Assembly (NCBI GenBank): GCA_001687465.1
Contig: LVLI01000196.1
Location: 62,001-126,000 of the forward strand
Direction: 5' to 3'
DNA from: Halocafeteria seosinensis
Lineage: Eukaryota > Sar > Bigyra > Bicosoecida
DNA: 64,000 bases
A program made the translations under genes and the position numbers. Numbering within the stretch: position 1 is the stretch's first letter; every line of letters begins with the position of its first letter. The notes under the pieces are model-generated. The model did not search any database, was not told the DNA's origin, and saw nothing but the letters and a program-made list of their open reading frames with translations. Shown piece after piece: positions 23,763 through 36,434 of this stretch.

Positions 23763-26700
23763 ATGGCCGCTGTAGACCAAGATGGTTCTGAACGCGCTTC
23801 TGCCGCGGAGGAGAGCAGCCCTCCAGATACCTTATTGGACCGTCTGCAGCATTGGACAGATCTACAACCGGAAAAAGTACGTGTATGGTGGTGTTGTGTT
23901 GTTATGGGCTTGCCCAGCCATCGACAGTGGCCATGTCCGTCTTGACGCGCAGATACTGTATCGCTTTCTTAACGATCACGGGGTAGTGGCGGAGAAGCTT
24001 ACATTCAAGGTAAGACATGAGCAATCCCCGAGGGAATGTCATTCATCATGTTACTTGAGCTACTCGGTAAGTTTCATGCAGGAGGTCGATGAACAGAGCA
24101 AAGCTATGGCGCTGGCGTTGTCAGAGTCCAAAGAGTAAGGTGCTACACATCCGGGCATCCAATAAACGTACTATGTTAGACAACGTCGATTAATATGTTC
24201 ACCTGGCAGAGTTGAGAAAGGAGACAGAGTGCTGCTAACATTCTTGCCGTCGACGAAGTTCATAGTGTGTTTTTTAGCATGCGTGCGCGCCGGCCTCATT
24301 GCTGTACCAGTAAGTAGGGTTATTGACTGTGGTACGCGTCATTTAGAGACCTTCCATAATAACTGTTGCGATGCAGGTCTACCCACCAGACCCTCGGAAT
24401 TTGTCAAAGAATTTGTATATGTTTGCATCTATTCAAAAATCCTGCGACGCCAAACTTGTAATCAGTCACAAATCCTATGACTCAGCAAAGAAAGCTGGTC
24501 AGCTGGCTGAAACCGCCAAACGCTTAATTGGGAAGGGCAAAACGACATTAGAATGGCCAGATTTACCTTGGTTAGAGTACGAAAATCTTGTGGAGCAAGG
24601 CAAGCAGTATTTATCGAAAGAAGATGAGGAAGTATCGGGGAAGCTTCCGTCTCCTCAAAGAGCAGACGTTGCATTCCTGCAATACACTAGTGGAAGTACA
24701 AGTGAACCAAAGGGGGTCATGATTACTCACGATAATTTATCGCATAATCTCAATTGCATTGTATCTAGTTTGGATGCTTCTACGGATACAAGGGTCGCTT
24801 CGTGGTTGCCCCAGTATCACGACATGGGACTGATTGGCAGCTATTTGGGTACCTTATATTGCGGTGGGTCGGGCATCTACATGTCACCGCTGACGTTTAT
24901 CAAGGATACTTCTCTCTGGATTCGCACTGTAAGCATCTTCAGAGCAACACATCTCCAAGCGCCAAACTTTGGTTATGCGCTCACTTCGCGGAAGTGGGAA
25001 GAGAAAGGACTTGATCGAACTCCCCGTGAAGTTCCCAAAGACGACATTGACACCTTAGGTGAGGTTCCTCCAGCCAAGTACCCTATTGATCTATCTTCCG
25101 TAAAGCATATTTTCAATGCCGCCGAACCCATCACGTTGTCCTCAGTGGATACGTTTTTGAGGCGATTCGCCAAGTATGGTCTCAAACCGTCTGCAATGAA
25201 GCCCGGTTTCGGACTTGCGGAGCACACAGTGTACGTCTGTGATGGTGGTAGGTTGAGGCTACGAATTGACAAAGATGCCTTTCAAGCAGAGAACGTAGTG
25301 AAACCTATGATGAAATGGAATTGGCATTCCGACGAGGACGTCATAGCCAGCTCCGGTAGTCCGGACAGCATCCACCTCGGAAAATGGGAAAGTGTCGCTG
25401 ATAGCGACGGTAACCAGCCAAACTTTACTCGTGCCACTGTCGACATGATTGGATGTGGCAACACTTATAAGAACGAAAACATTAGGGTCGTGGTTGCAAA
25501 ACCCTTGGCGCAGGAGACGGAAGAGGGTGCTGATGATGAGAGCAAGGGGAACGTTGGAGAAAAATTACAGGAAGGAAAAGTAGGCGAAATCTGGATTAAG
25601 AGCAATTCTCAGGCAAAAGGGTATTGGGGAATGCAGGAAAAATCTGAAGAAACTTTTAACGGACATCTACTTCCTGAAGATACTAAGGGTTGGTTGCGAA
25701 CGGGAGACTTAGGATTTGTGTATGAGGAGGAGCTGTTTATCGCTGGCAGGGAAAAGGATGTTATTATATTACGAGGGAGGAACCATTTTCCCCAAGATAT
25801 AGAATACACTGTCCAGACATGCAACACTGAGAACGTGCGTCCGGGAGGTATAGCTGCTTTTAGTGTTTCCGTAGAGGCGGTCAATGCAGCTCATCAGGTT
25901 CTTTATAGACACGGGGTGCATTTGAACGACTCAGAAGTTTCGTCAACGGAAACTGCTGAAAGCGGTGAAACGCTTGCCGTTATTGTAGAAGTTCGGAACG
26001 AGCATGAAAGCAAGAGTAAGTTAGATCGCCTCTGTGGTGAGATTAGCCGTGCAATATTGTCTGACCATGGAATATCACCGGGGGTCATTTTCCTCGTTAA
26101 ACCTCATGGGGCTGTCAAAACCACTAGCGGTAAAATAGCGCGGAAGTGGAACAAACGAGCATTGGTTGATCTAGCCGAGTTGAACAAGGGGAAAACGGAA
26201 AACAAGGAAAAGGAAGAAAAGATGAAATGGCATCCTAAATCGAAAGTGATTATCTTCTCTTGGGTGAAGTCTAGTGCCGAAGCGTCAATGGCTGACGGTG
26301 AACGCGGCGATGCTGAGGAGGCAACGCTCCTAGAAGGACCTCAGTTAGCTCACGAAATCCAGCGACAGGTAGCGAACCTGTTGGGAGAGAGCAATCCGTC
26401 AGCAATTCCGACAAATGTGCCAATTAATTCGTTGGGTCTGGATAGTATGGGCATCATGCAGTTGAATGGGGTGCTCGTTCACAAACAAAAGCTACAACTA
26501 AGTCAAGAACAGATGTTCGCCGAAGGAATGACAATTTGGTGGATTGTTGATAAGGCCGCCACGTTACGTGGACCTAACCATGCAACTCTTGGCTTACCCA
26601 CCGCTGAAGATGGTCGTGTCGACGACCCGGAAGTGGTAAATATCGGCAGTGAAGACGGCAATGATACGACGGTAGATCCCAGTGCAATTCGAAACGGCTC

Positions 26701-26767
26701 TCGAACGAAAAGTAAGCGCGCAGAATTTTGTGAGAGGAATTGCCCGTGTTGCATCTGCTGTTGGTAA
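23763..26767 (+). CDS. Fatty-acyl-AMP ligase fused to an acyl carrier domain, Cys-rich C-terminus
   Basis: Five exons (23763-23876, 23953-24009, 24082-24134, 24210-24309, 24377-26767) encode 904 residues. The N-terminus is typical of FAALs (LLDRLQHWTDLQPEKILYRFL across a junction, KGDRVLLTFLPSTKFI, VYPPDPRN). AMP-binding motifs are YTSGSTSEPKGVM (~211), FNAAEPI, GFGLAEHT and WLRTGDLGF. FAALs activate fatty acids as acyl-AMP and pass them to a carrier protein. Here a carrier domain follows in the same chain: INSLGLDSMGIMQL, with the phosphopantetheine Ser near residue 798. The chain ends CERNCPCCICCW, a Cys cluster like palmitoylated tails, so membrane attachment is likely. Fusions like this normally load polyketide or lipopeptide synthases; no such enzyme is nearby. 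The downstream acceptor is unknown. Confidence 0.88.
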
Positions 26768-26902
26768 ACTGTAGCTCCGTGTGAAGCTTAGTTCAGTTCA
26801 CAACAGAATATTACGCAACCATGTCATTCTAGTTTGTTACGTTTCATGCAAGCAACATGTTATTATATTAGAGCTAGGTCTATTAGTTAGTGCAGGAGTA
26901 CA

Positions 26903-27952
26903 ATGCTGGCGAGTAGAGCCTTGCTGTCAGTAGCACGACGAAGTGGTGGAGGCGGTGGCCTTTCTCAGAGCTATGCCAAGCACAAATTCGCCACTTGCGC
27001 GCCGGTTTCAGGATGCCGTCAACCTTATATCTGCGCTTCCTTGAGGTACTTGCATGTAAAGGGAAGGGCGCCAGATACGTCGTTCATACGTCAGCAAAGT
27101 CGACGAGAGTTCAGCACTTCAAGTGGTTCCCATAACAACAAGAGTTCTAACTCTTCGGATAGGAGCTCTAGGACAGAGCGAGATGAAAAGAATGTTCAGT
27201 ATGCTATCTATGCACTGTCTGGGATAGTTGGACTGATTGGACTTTCGTACGCGGCTGTCCCACTTTACCGCATGTTTTGTCAAGCCACGGGATTTGGAGG
27301 GACTACACAAACAGCTGATGTGGAAAAATTCAAGAGGATGAAGCCCGTGGAGGGAGCTAGGCCAATTACAGTATACTTTGCAGCAGATACAAGCGACTCG
27401 ATGCCTTGGAAGTTTGTACCACAGCAAAGGGCTGTGCGTGTGGTTCCGGGAGAAACAGCGTTGGCCTTCTTCAGGGCACACAACCCCACAAAGCAACCTA
27501 TCACAGGGGTTTCGACGTACAATGTTACTCCTATGAAAGCTGGGGTGCATTTTAATAAAATCCAGTGTTTCTGCTTTGAAGAGCAAAGACTGAGACCCAA
27601 GGAGGAAATTGACATGCCGGTAAGTAGTCATGTGGGTCACTTGTGGGAGATAGATATTCTCCGATAGCAATCGTTTATTGGTTGTTTGGAACTTCAGGTA
27701 TTTTTTTATATAGACCCTGACTTCGTGGATGACCCATCTATGCATGATGTTCGCGATGTCACACTGAGTTATACATTTTTCCGAACCGGTGATGAGCAGT
27801 CTGTTAGTGCGTGGGATACGGATGATAAGAAAGAAGATAAGAGTGATTCAGAAAGGATAAAGGAATGGACAGAAGAAATGCGGAAACACGTCCATACATC
27901 TGCGGACCAAAAATCAAGGAACGCAGACACATCAGAACCCCCTTCACGATAG
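26903..27952 (+). CDS. COX11: Cytochrome c oxidase assembly protein COX11, mitochondrial
   Basis: Two exons (26903-27619, 27698-27952) encode 323 residues. COX11 is an inner-membrane copper chaperone that delivers copper to the CuB site of COX1. The first ~90 residues are a long basic, Ser-rich presequence. One TM segment lies at ~100-120 (YALSGIVGLIGLSYAAVPLY), followed by FCQATGFGGTTQ, FVPQQ, PGETALAFFRAHNPT and the copper-binding KIQCFCFEEQRL (~222). The end (VFFYIDPDFVDDP...TLSYTFF) is restored by splicing out 27620-27697. The last ~50 residues are charged and not conserved. Confidence 0.95.
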
Positions 27953-28449
27953 ACTACTCTGTCCCGCTTCTCTGCTCCACAATGGGACGATTCGGTTGCT
28001 ATAACACGTGGACTGTGTGCATACAACCTTGTTCCAAAGCAAAAGGAGTTGAGCACGTGTAAGGCTCATAATTTATTGGGCAACAAGAGTAAGCGTTCCC
28101 AGGAGGCAACCAATGATTCGTAGTGGCCACTATCGTAGAACTTCCACGCAAAAAGGTAGTCTTCTTTCGTGTTTGCGAATCGTCTGTAATACATTTCTTG
28201 GAAGGCACTCATTTTTCTGTCGTTTGTACCTACTTCTCCTTCGCGTCCGGGACTCCGAGGCCGTACTGCCGCTTAAGTTGAAGTTACGGTGCTGACTGAC
28301 ACCGCTGCGTTCCATGGCTCTATGTAGGGGATATACCTGATGTCAGAGTATTGAATCAGTTCCGGAGGAGTCTACATGCACTGTTGTGATAGGGTGAATC
28401 TATATCTCGTAGAGTGGAGCCACATTTGGTTGGAAAATAGCGATTAACC
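27953..28449. other. Intergenic, COX11 / PWP1
   Basis: About 500 bases between two plus-strand genes. Antisense frames at 27769-28315 show no family similarity that could be recognised. No repeat or RNA gene was identified. Confidence 0.4.
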
Positions 28450-30256
28450 ATGATCTCGTGTGTGAAATGGGTACGTGGCGGATCTGGTGCTCCACGTATT
28501 CTGTCCTATGCACGGTCTCTAAAGTCATTCTGGCTGTCCCATGTTGTGTGCAGATCCCTCGAGGAGCGGTTCAACGAGTGCCGGCCAAGCAGGAGTACTC
28601 TGCTGAGGAGAGAGCAATGATAGAAGAGAGGTTGGTACTGAACTGTACCGATCGTGGATGCTACTAATACACAGGAATTGTCTGTTATGGTTGCCACAGG
28701 GCTCAACAAGAGCAAGCAGAGCAAATGGAAAACGATATTGACGCAGAAGGCTCGGGAGCCGAAGAGCAAGAGGAGAACGCGCCGGAAGGAGGTAACAATG
28801 ACTATGAGCAAGACGCCGCATTCGACTCCTTGAAAGACGTAGAGTTACCAGAGGGGTTCGATATGGATAACTACGACCAAGAAACAGAAAATCTGGGTAT
28901 TCAAGACCAGTATCTTGATCCGGAAGACGACCCGTACATTGATAAGAAAGGCGAAGATCAAAGTGACAATGACAGTGAGCAATCTGAGGATGACTACATT
29001 GCCCGCGCTTCCGATACCTTCCTTATCAGTGCAAGCACGGAGGATGAGCATTCTTGTTTGGAAGTATATTGCTACAACGAAGACGATGCATCTTTGTTTG
29101 TACATCACGATATTACGTTGCCGGCATTTCCACTGTGTGTAGAGTGGCTCGATTGTGCTCCTTCGCTCGATCAGCCGACGCAAGACCCCTCGAAGAACCC
29201 GGTCGGAAGCTATGCTGCCGTGGGTACTTTCAAACCCGGTATTGAAATTTGGAATTTGGACGTCATGAACCCATTGGAACCCACTTGTGTCTTAGGAGGC
29301 GTAGATGAAGAAAAGACAGCGCAGAAATTGCAACGACGAAGTCGAAAGAAGAAGGCATCAGGCATAAAGAAGGGACCTGCCCTCCAGCAGGGAAGCCACA
29401 GTGACGCGGTAATGTCTCTAAGTTGGAACAAACCATATAGGAATCTCCTTGCGTCCGCATCCGCGGACAAGACGATTAAGGTCTGGGATGTGCTGACTCA
29501 GCAAGCAGTGGGTACCTTTACCCACCATAAGGATAAAGTGCAGGCCATCCAATGGAACCCTGCGGAGCATTCCGTCATCGCTAGTGGTTCCTTCGATAAA
29601 AATATAGCAGTATTTGATACGAAGGCTTCCAAAGATAAGGTTTTGTGGCTTCCTCTTTCTGGAGAAATAGAATCGCTATGTTGGTCGCCTCACAATCCAG
29701 CGATACTTGTTACGTCTGACGAAGATGGATCTGTCATGGCGTATGATGTCAGGCGCCCGGATAACTATCTCTATACGATTGCTGCACATACTGGGGCATG
29801 CACGAACGTCTCTTTATCACCCCTCGTCAAGGATTTAATGATTACGAGTGGAATCGACAAGACCGTAAAGGTGTGGGATCTTCAATCAGACACAGGCACT
29901 CCAACATGCATCCGTTCAAAGTCTGCTAACATTGTAAGTGTTTCTTGCAATTGACGTTCGCCATTGCGACCCTGATCACCGTTTGGTTTGCTTCCCAGGG
30001 AAAGGTATTTGCTTCCTCTATTTACTCTCATTCTCCCTGGCTTGTGGCTGCTGGAGGATCCAAAGGGAAGCTAGCGATCTGGGATTTAGAGAGTGACACC
30101 AATGATGTCGTTCCACGGTTCTCTAATACGAAGCGTGTTATGCGTCCTGCTGATGTACCGGGTCTAGCAGTTAGATCACGACATGATGCACAAGCGACTG
30201 ATACGTCAGCCGCTGCGTCTGCCGCCACGGGGGCTGCTGCTTCAAGCAGCAGCTGA
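28450..30256 (+). CDS. PWP1: WD40 protein PWP1 (ribosome biogenesis)
   Basis: Four exons (28450-28470, 28554-28630, 28700-29933, 29999-30256) encode 529 residues. The 21-nt first exon MISCVKW joins IPRGAVQRVPAK to give the characteristic PWP1 start (family ISxLxWxPRGxA). An acidic region follows (residues ~45-100), then WD repeats: AVMSLSWNKPYRNLLASASADKTIKVWDV, KVQAIQWNPAEHSVIASGSFDKN, IESLCWSPHNPAILVTSDEDGSVMAYDVR and MITSGIDKTVKVWDL, each shown only in part here. The end, GKVFASSIYSHSPWLVAAGG, matches the family block GKVF...P...A.GG. PWP1 is a nucleolar chromatin factor that promotes rDNA transcription and 60S maturation. Its stop lies 10 bases from the stop of the convergent gene. Confidence 0.9.
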
Positions 30257-30266
30257 AATGGTTCGA

Positions 30267-31727
30267 TCAGACAAGAACTTCAAACGACGGCAGAAGCGCT
30301 CCCACTAAGGCTCCTGTTAGAGCTGCCGGTAAGAAAGGATGCGATAACAGGAACCCATGGGGTAAACGCGCTCCTTTAACGTGCGGTGACTGCACCACTT
30401 GCTGTATCCTCTCCCTATAAGGGATGGTCAAAGCCATCATTGCGACACTTCCTCCAATGACACGCGATACCTTCGTCGCTGGATGTTTCTCTTCACTCGA
30501 AGACGGGGAACGCCACACTGCAGAGCTGAGGAATAAACGCTGCGAATGTGGCAACTTGGGTGGTAGGGTAGCTTCTAGTAGACCTCCATGTGCCCTCAAT
30601 GCCTGTCGGTCGAGTGTACGTGCCACATGCCGCATGATGTTGCGAGTTGGACCTTCCGTGGCACCTATGAGGCGACTCGCATATGTTTTATGGATATTCT
30701 TGTAAACATCGCGGGTTATGTATGCCCGTTGCTCCCGAAGACACCTTTCTAAACACTTCCGAGTATAGCGTGGGTTTCCACTGTAGAGTTTGAATACACG
30801 AGCCGGGTTATGTATGGTTGCGTTCAGATAGCACTCCATTAAAAACTCTTCCAATGTTTTTTCAATCCCTTGATTCTGATTATCCAACGATTTGCTTTCT
30901 ACTGTTTGATCATAGTTTCCAAATACCAAAGGCGCTAGTTTAAGACACTCAAAATATCTACGTGCTGACAAAGCAAACGGCGATAAACACGGAGCCGCCA
31001 GAGGGTCAAGAATAAATCCATTGAGCTCTTTGACACCACTGCCACTTTGGAAAAGAGTCGCAATACTGAACCGAGGGCGTTTACGTCTTCGTGACTCTGT
31101 CAATAGATAACTACATTTGGCAGCAATCCAGCGAACCACGTATTCGGAACTAAAAAACAGTGCTCCAAACGAAAGTAATGGCACCAGTCTCCGTTGGACC
31201 ATGACTTTGCCGGCCTCCTCCATCGCACCCGCCGTCGTTCTCCCTTGATAGCGAGATGACGGATGAGTTCCATCTAATCCGAGCAATATCTCCTCCAGGG
31301 TATTAGTCTTTCCGTACTTTCGAATTTGCCACGCCGTAAACATGGTGTAGGGTCCCACGCAAAAGAATGCAAATTTCACCCCCGTGAACATCCGATAGAG
31401 CAAGCCGGGGGTGGTATCATCTGCCTGAGTCTGTGATGAAGAGCTTTTGACCGCCGTCCCCAGCTGTCCTATTGTCTTGAATCGATCCACATTGGGCAAA
31501 TATGTTTGACTTAAATGCTCCCACCACGATTCCAGTTTGTGGCTCGTATCCTCCTCTTCTCTTCTATCTTCTCCTGCTGCACCAGTTGTGTTTGATTGCC
31601 CAGTGTCACTGGAGGGGCCTGAACACTCTGAGACTCCTTTATAGCCTGTGTATAAGCGCTGAAGGGGCCCTGCTCGAGAGGAAGAAGAGACCCCCTCTTT
31701 GTGGGGTTGATTCGAGCTCATTTGCAT
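30267..31727 (-). CDS. Uncharacterised membrane protein (486 aa)
   Basis: Single-exon frame of 486 residues starting MQMSSNQPHKEG, with MSSNQ two codons later as an alternative start. The first ~115 residues are polar and Ser-rich. Two hydrophobic segments lie near 120-140 (GVKFAFFCVGPYTMFTAW) and 180-200 (LVPLLSFGALFFSSEYVV). A third (GGSVAMMALTIPY) and a C-terminal one (PFLPAALTGALVGALLP) follow a long basic helical middle region. The region around 290-390 is Arg/Lys-rich and might face an organelle lumen or nucleic acid. No known family was recognised. Its stop is 10 bases from that of PWP1, so the two 3' UTRs must overlap. Confidence 0.7.
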   Translation of the reverse strand: MQMSSNQPHKEGVSSSSRAGPLQRLYTGYKGVSECSGPSSDTGQSNTTGAAGEDRREEEDTSHKLESWWEHLSQTYLPNVDRFKTIGQLGTAVKSSSSQTQADDTTPGLLYRMFTGVKFAFFCVGPYTMFTAWQIRKYGKTNTLEEILLGLDGTHPSSRYQGRTTAGAMEEAGKVMVQRRLVPLLSFGALFFSSEYVVRWIAAKCSYLLTESRRRKRPRFSIATLFQSGSGVKELNGFILDPLAAPCLSPFALSARRYFECLKLAPLVFGNYDQTVESKSLDNQNQGIEKTLEEFLMECYLNATIHNPARVFKLYSGNPRYTRKCLERCLREQRAYITRDVYKNIHKTYASRLIGATEGPTRNIMRHVARTLDRQALRAHGGLLEATLPPKLPHSQRLFLSSAVWRSPSSSEEKHPATKVSRVIGGSVAMMALTIPYRERIQQVVQSPHVKGARLPHGFLLSHPFLPAALTGALVGALLPSFEVLV

Positions 31728-31790
31728 ATAGTTTGTGACGGATTGATAGTTGAAGACCCTTTATATTATATTATATATATATGTAACTCT

Positions 31791-34700
31791 ATGTCTACGA
31801 TGGAGAACCAACCAAATCAATATGTAGAGCAGTTTTATACAGCTGTGAATCAGCTCCAACAGGGAGCTCAGCCTGCTGCAGCACAGGACTTTTTAAATCA
31901 ATTGCGCAGTAGTCCAGGGACAGCATTACCCGTAGGGAAGCACATTTTAGAGTCGAGCAATGACCCAGGGGTACTATTCCAGGCGGCTATCTTGCTACGG
32001 GATGTGGCCACACATTCCTGGGAAGCTCTTGATACACAGCTTCGGAACTCTATGAGGACATGGCTCCTCCATTGTATTATCGATAGATTCGATGCCTTCC
32101 CTCATTACGCGAGATCAGGAGTCCTACAGGCTGTCGCTGTCATGTGGAAACGCGGCTGGATCAACGATGCCAATACGAACAAGGATGAGCTCTTCCAACA
32201 ATTACAGGAACTGTGCACCTCAAGGATTTCTATGGTACATAAACAAATAGGAGGCGAGGTAAGATCCAACGGTAGTGTTACACCACAGAAGTGGAAAGTC
32301 AATGCGTTTGGTTTCCTCTCGCTTTTCCCTGGGTGGTCTGCAGTTCATGCACGCTCTGCTGGAAGAATTCTCCAAGACCAAAGGAAGCACACTTGGTTTG
32401 AGTTTTGGCTTTCACAAGAAGGCTCATCGAATGTTTCAAGTAAGCAATACCCTAAGCGTTTTTACCAGTGAGAAAACGATATTTGAACGAAGACTCGTGC
32501 GTACTTACCACTTGTGCCACAGGAAGGCCCGCTCTCGTATGTATTCGAATTGTGCTGTACTATGTTTCAGGAACTCTCTAGTGACATCAATGTGTGGGCT
32601 GAGAATCACCAAAATGAGCTCATGTCTGGAAAACGTGACGTGGAACTGCCGCAGAGTTTTTCCCTCTTTTCCTGTGTCGTTGCCTGCCTTCGAGACTGTC
32701 TACACTGGGACCACTCGTCCTCGGCCCTATCCCAAGGAGAAAAGTCGTACGATCTGTTACCAACTTCACTGAAATTGGGCTCCGCTTGGCATAGAATTAC
32801 CGATAATCCAGCAATAATCCAGCCTCTTGTCGACTCATATCAAAACTGTCGGTGGCTGGTGTTTACATCTGTGCCCGGAATGCTTCGAGATATCTTGGTC
32901 TCTTTGGCATCCTTGGCGAAATGTTCCTTTGGACAGGACGTATCGAGACTGGAATTCATGAAACAGGTTGCTTTTGGCTTCCTTACTCTTCATCGTCGCT
33001 CAATTTTGGCAATTGATCAGCAGAGTTCCGGCTCGCTCGGAAGATTGTGGCTCTCACTCGACGATGCAACGGAGCTAGCAATTGCAGCCGACAATGAGCT
33101 TGAGTTCCTCAGTCGCGTGTTTGTGGGGTTGTTCGTAAACTCTCGTGTCCAAGATGTAGATTTAGGTGCAGATCTTCTGCGCAACCTTTTGGAGAGCGGA
33201 AAAGCGCTTGGAGTGTGGTTATTGGATGAAGTATCTGCGACACGCGAAGCCTTCAGCATTCTCTACGGCAATATGGTGAACTCACCCTTGAACCAAGGCA
33301 GTCTATCCTCTCCAAGGCACAGTATTACCAGAGCCGCCTCAATGGTTGATTCCGCCGAAGGGGATTTCTTTCTGGAAAAGCTTCAATCCCGCCGAGAGAT
33401 CCTGTTCAGTGCTTTTGACGTCATAGTTCATGCTTGGAACAAACTTATAGACGGTAGTTACGGATATGAGGCGGACTGCATAACTTCGGAAACGTCTCAA
33501 GTGCTTTTCCAGAAGGCATTTGCATCCCACCTTCATATTGCCGAGCTTACCATTCGTAGCTCTGAAGACGATGAAAATCCGTTCGAAGATCCTTCCGCGT
33601 TGGCAGATCATCTTATGGGAATCGCTATTTTAGGTCGCGTAAGGTGGCCCCAAACAGCGTCCACTCTTGTGGAACAGGTCCAAAGAACTTTCAGTGGGTT
33701 CTCGAACTTTATGCGACAAGGAAGAACGAGCGCCGAAAAGGATGTAGACGTATCGGTATTGAATGAACAGTTGTGGTGGACGTTAGCTTTTGCTGCGTAT
33801 TCTCTTGCGGAGGAGGCAGACGGAGAATATCCAATGGTTCCCCGTTCGCTTTTGACTACCAGTACACAGGCGTTTTCCAGTCAAAGCCCCGACTCTACGT
33901 TAGTCCTATCGTCAAGCTTGCTCTATGTTTTACGTAATATTTGCGAGCATCTAATGCAACAGCCCCGGCAGGAACTCTTCAGCCCTACGTTGTTGCGACA
34001 GCTTTTATGGTTTGGAAACAGATGGAACAAATCCTACCTGGCTCCTGACGCGGATTTCTACCACAATCTAGAGCCCAATTACCTACAGCTGTTTTGGAGT
34101 GGCTATGATGCAAAAATCCAGGCACAGCTGCATGCGTCCACAATAAAGCAGTTAGAAGATGCAGCAGGAGTTCAAATATCATCCCTATTGTCTTGTTCTT
34201 CGGCGACCTCCGTCCTTGTTACCGCTTCGATTGTGAACTGCTGCTGTCGTCAGAGCGATGCCGATGTCGTGGAGGAGGCTATATCTCTCTTAAAGGGAAT
34301 GGCGAAAAACCCCCGATTGGTGGTTGCGCTATCGAATCTACCAGAGTGGCAATTGTTTGTGTATTGCTATGTACAGTCCATTGCAAGCGTTGCGCAGGTT
34401 ACCACAAATTTGCCTGCGCTAAATGTCGAATCGGTAAACGGGGTTTTTAGAGAGACAGTGCAGAGTGGAGCCAACATCGCTCCGGATTTTCACGAGGGCG
34501 TATGTCAGAGCATTGTTTTTATTTGTGGGTCTCCGAGGAGCTCCGACATTTCCAAGCAGTGCTGTTACGCGCTCATTGAAACTTGCAAACTACTCGCCAC
34601 TCAAATATCGGACAGCAAAAATCTTTCTGAGGGCCTGCAGAAAGGCCGCACCCACTCAATAGCGATGACAATCATGCGGCAAATAGCCGGTGTATCTAGC

Positions 34701-35714
34701 GGTGACCATGAACTCATTGGGGAGTCTCTCAAACATTGTTGTGTCGCGGGTATGTCCGCAGCAACGGCCTCCATTTCCGCAGCAAAAGCGGCCTCTGAGA
34801 TAACAGCCACATCATTAGAGGTTATTTTGCTCATTTTAGAGAACCAGCTTCCAATGGCAGATCCTCCGTACACTCAAAGCCTTGTAAGAACTTCTATGAA
34901 TGCTGTCGAGGCGTTTTCGAAGTACCATGTTGGGTCAACCGAGCTCTCGGGGAAGAACGCGAGAAATGATGAAGTTATCGACCATATATGTACTATACTT
35001 AAACTAATTAGCGAAATCTCTCGCAAGGGGGATATGATATTGCCTGGGGAGAGTTCTAGCAGCGGTAGCACATGCACTGAAGCCGTATTCTATGGGCTAC
35101 AAACAATACTTCCCTTGATCACTGAAGAGGTTTTAGAACACCCTAACGTGTGCACTAGGTTTATGGAATTGGTGCTGTTCGCCGTGGAGAACCAACCAGA
35201 TATGGTCGTCTCTTTCCCCAGTTCTGTAGTGTTCAAACTAGTGGCTTCTCTAAAATATGGAGCTGGGCACCACTTTCAGAATGTCTCCTTTAAGTCTATC
35301 GAGGCAATTGGTTCCCTCTTAGATCTGCAGCTCAAGGCAGAGTCTGCTGAAGGGGCCCCGCGTAATGTGGGTTTACGCAAACATCAAGCAGAATACCCTC
35401 GTTTACTTTCGCAGCTAATCCCGACACTGCTTAGGCTATCGCTAGGCTTAGAAACTAGTGGTATACTATTGAATCCACTCGCGAGTGCATTGTTGCGGCT
35501 AATAAAATGTGAGCCAAATGGTGCCCAGCAATGTTTTGAGCAGGTGGTAAACAAATCCGATCAGACTTCCAAGGAAGCCGTAGGCAACGCAGTAAAACAG
35601 CTGTATGAACAGAGCAACTCTATTTCAACTCCAATCAGACGATACAAAGATGAGAAATTCAAGGAAGCTTTCAAAGCATTCGTGAACCAAGCAAAAGGTG
35701 TTGTAAATATCTGA
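31791..35714 (+). CDS. XPO4: Exportin-4-like nuclear transport receptor
   Basis: Three exons (31791-32258, 32344-32439, 32523-35714) encode 1251 residues, near the family length. Exportin-4 is an importin-beta superfamily HEAT-repeat receptor that exports eIF5A and other cargo with RanGTP. N-terminal blocks fit the family: NDPGVLFQAAILLRDVATHSW, RSGVLQAVAVMWKRGW and, across two junctions, GLSFGFHKKAHRMFQEGPLS. The rest is helical repeat sequence without diagnostic motifs. A TA-rich run (31760-31783) just before the ATG may be the core promoter. CRM1-like and exportin-7-like identity cannot be fully excluded, but the N-terminal third is closest to XPO4. Confidence 0.82.
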
Positions 35715-35781
35715 CAACCGCCAGAACGAAGGCGCGCCGGCAATCACAGAGTGGGTTTGAGGCACTTCCCGGAAACAGTAT

Positions 35782-36434
35782 CTATTGTTCGAGATTAATG
35801 CTATTACCGAAACGAGCATACAGAACTTTCTTAAGTTCATCGAGCCGCTTTTGTTTAGCTTCCATATCATCTGTGAGCTGTTTCAGTCGGTCAGAATCCT
35901 TCTGCAAAGGGGTGAGGTATACAGTAAGGGGATCCTTTGCCATATTAAAGAGGGAGACACCAACCTGTTTATACTTCGCTAAAAATGCTTTCGCTTCATC
36001 TATTGTGCTGTCTATGAAGCATTCTGAAATAAATAACCTGTAGGTGAGGGGCACATGTCACAAATGGTCCCGAGAGCAGTAAGTAGGATTGATATGATCC
36101 AACATACTTTGCGCTTCCTTTCTCTTCCTCATCAACAAAGCATTCCAATTCATCTAACTCCTCTTCGGCCTGTGTATAATTGTCCATTTTTCGCTTCATT
36201 TCATCCAGTTCATTCTGTAGTTCATTTTTGTCCTGGTTCAGGCGTCCGAATTCGTTGATTTGGAGCTGATCATCGTACCGAACCTGCACCTTGCCAAGAG
36301 CAACAATATTGTAAAATCCATTCAAACTCCAAGATTAGGTGCTACAAGCGCCCTGTGTAGGGCGCATTCTATGCACAAGAAGCCTGACATACCTCGACGT
36401 CGACGTCTTGTTCGGCTGGCGTTAAACCCATCAT
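35782..36434 (-). CDS. PFDN4: Prefoldin subunit 4
   Basis: Three exons (36393-36434, 36108-36283, 35782-36037) encode 157 residues. Prefoldin is a jellyfish-like hexamer that hands nascent actin and tubulin to the CCT chaperonin. The beta-class pattern is clear: DVEVRYDDQLQINEFGRL, a first coiled coil (NELQNELDEMKRKMDNY), a central beta segment across a junction (SAKLFISECFIDSTIDEA) and a second coiled coil ending VLYARFGNSINLEQ. That ending is diagnostic for subunit 4. It is tail to tail with exportin-4, 67 bases apart. Confidence 0.93.

Noticed and set aside
27119-27745. 208-codon minus-strand frame over COX11
   Set aside because: Antisense shadow of a confident COX11 gene, without any recognisable motif.
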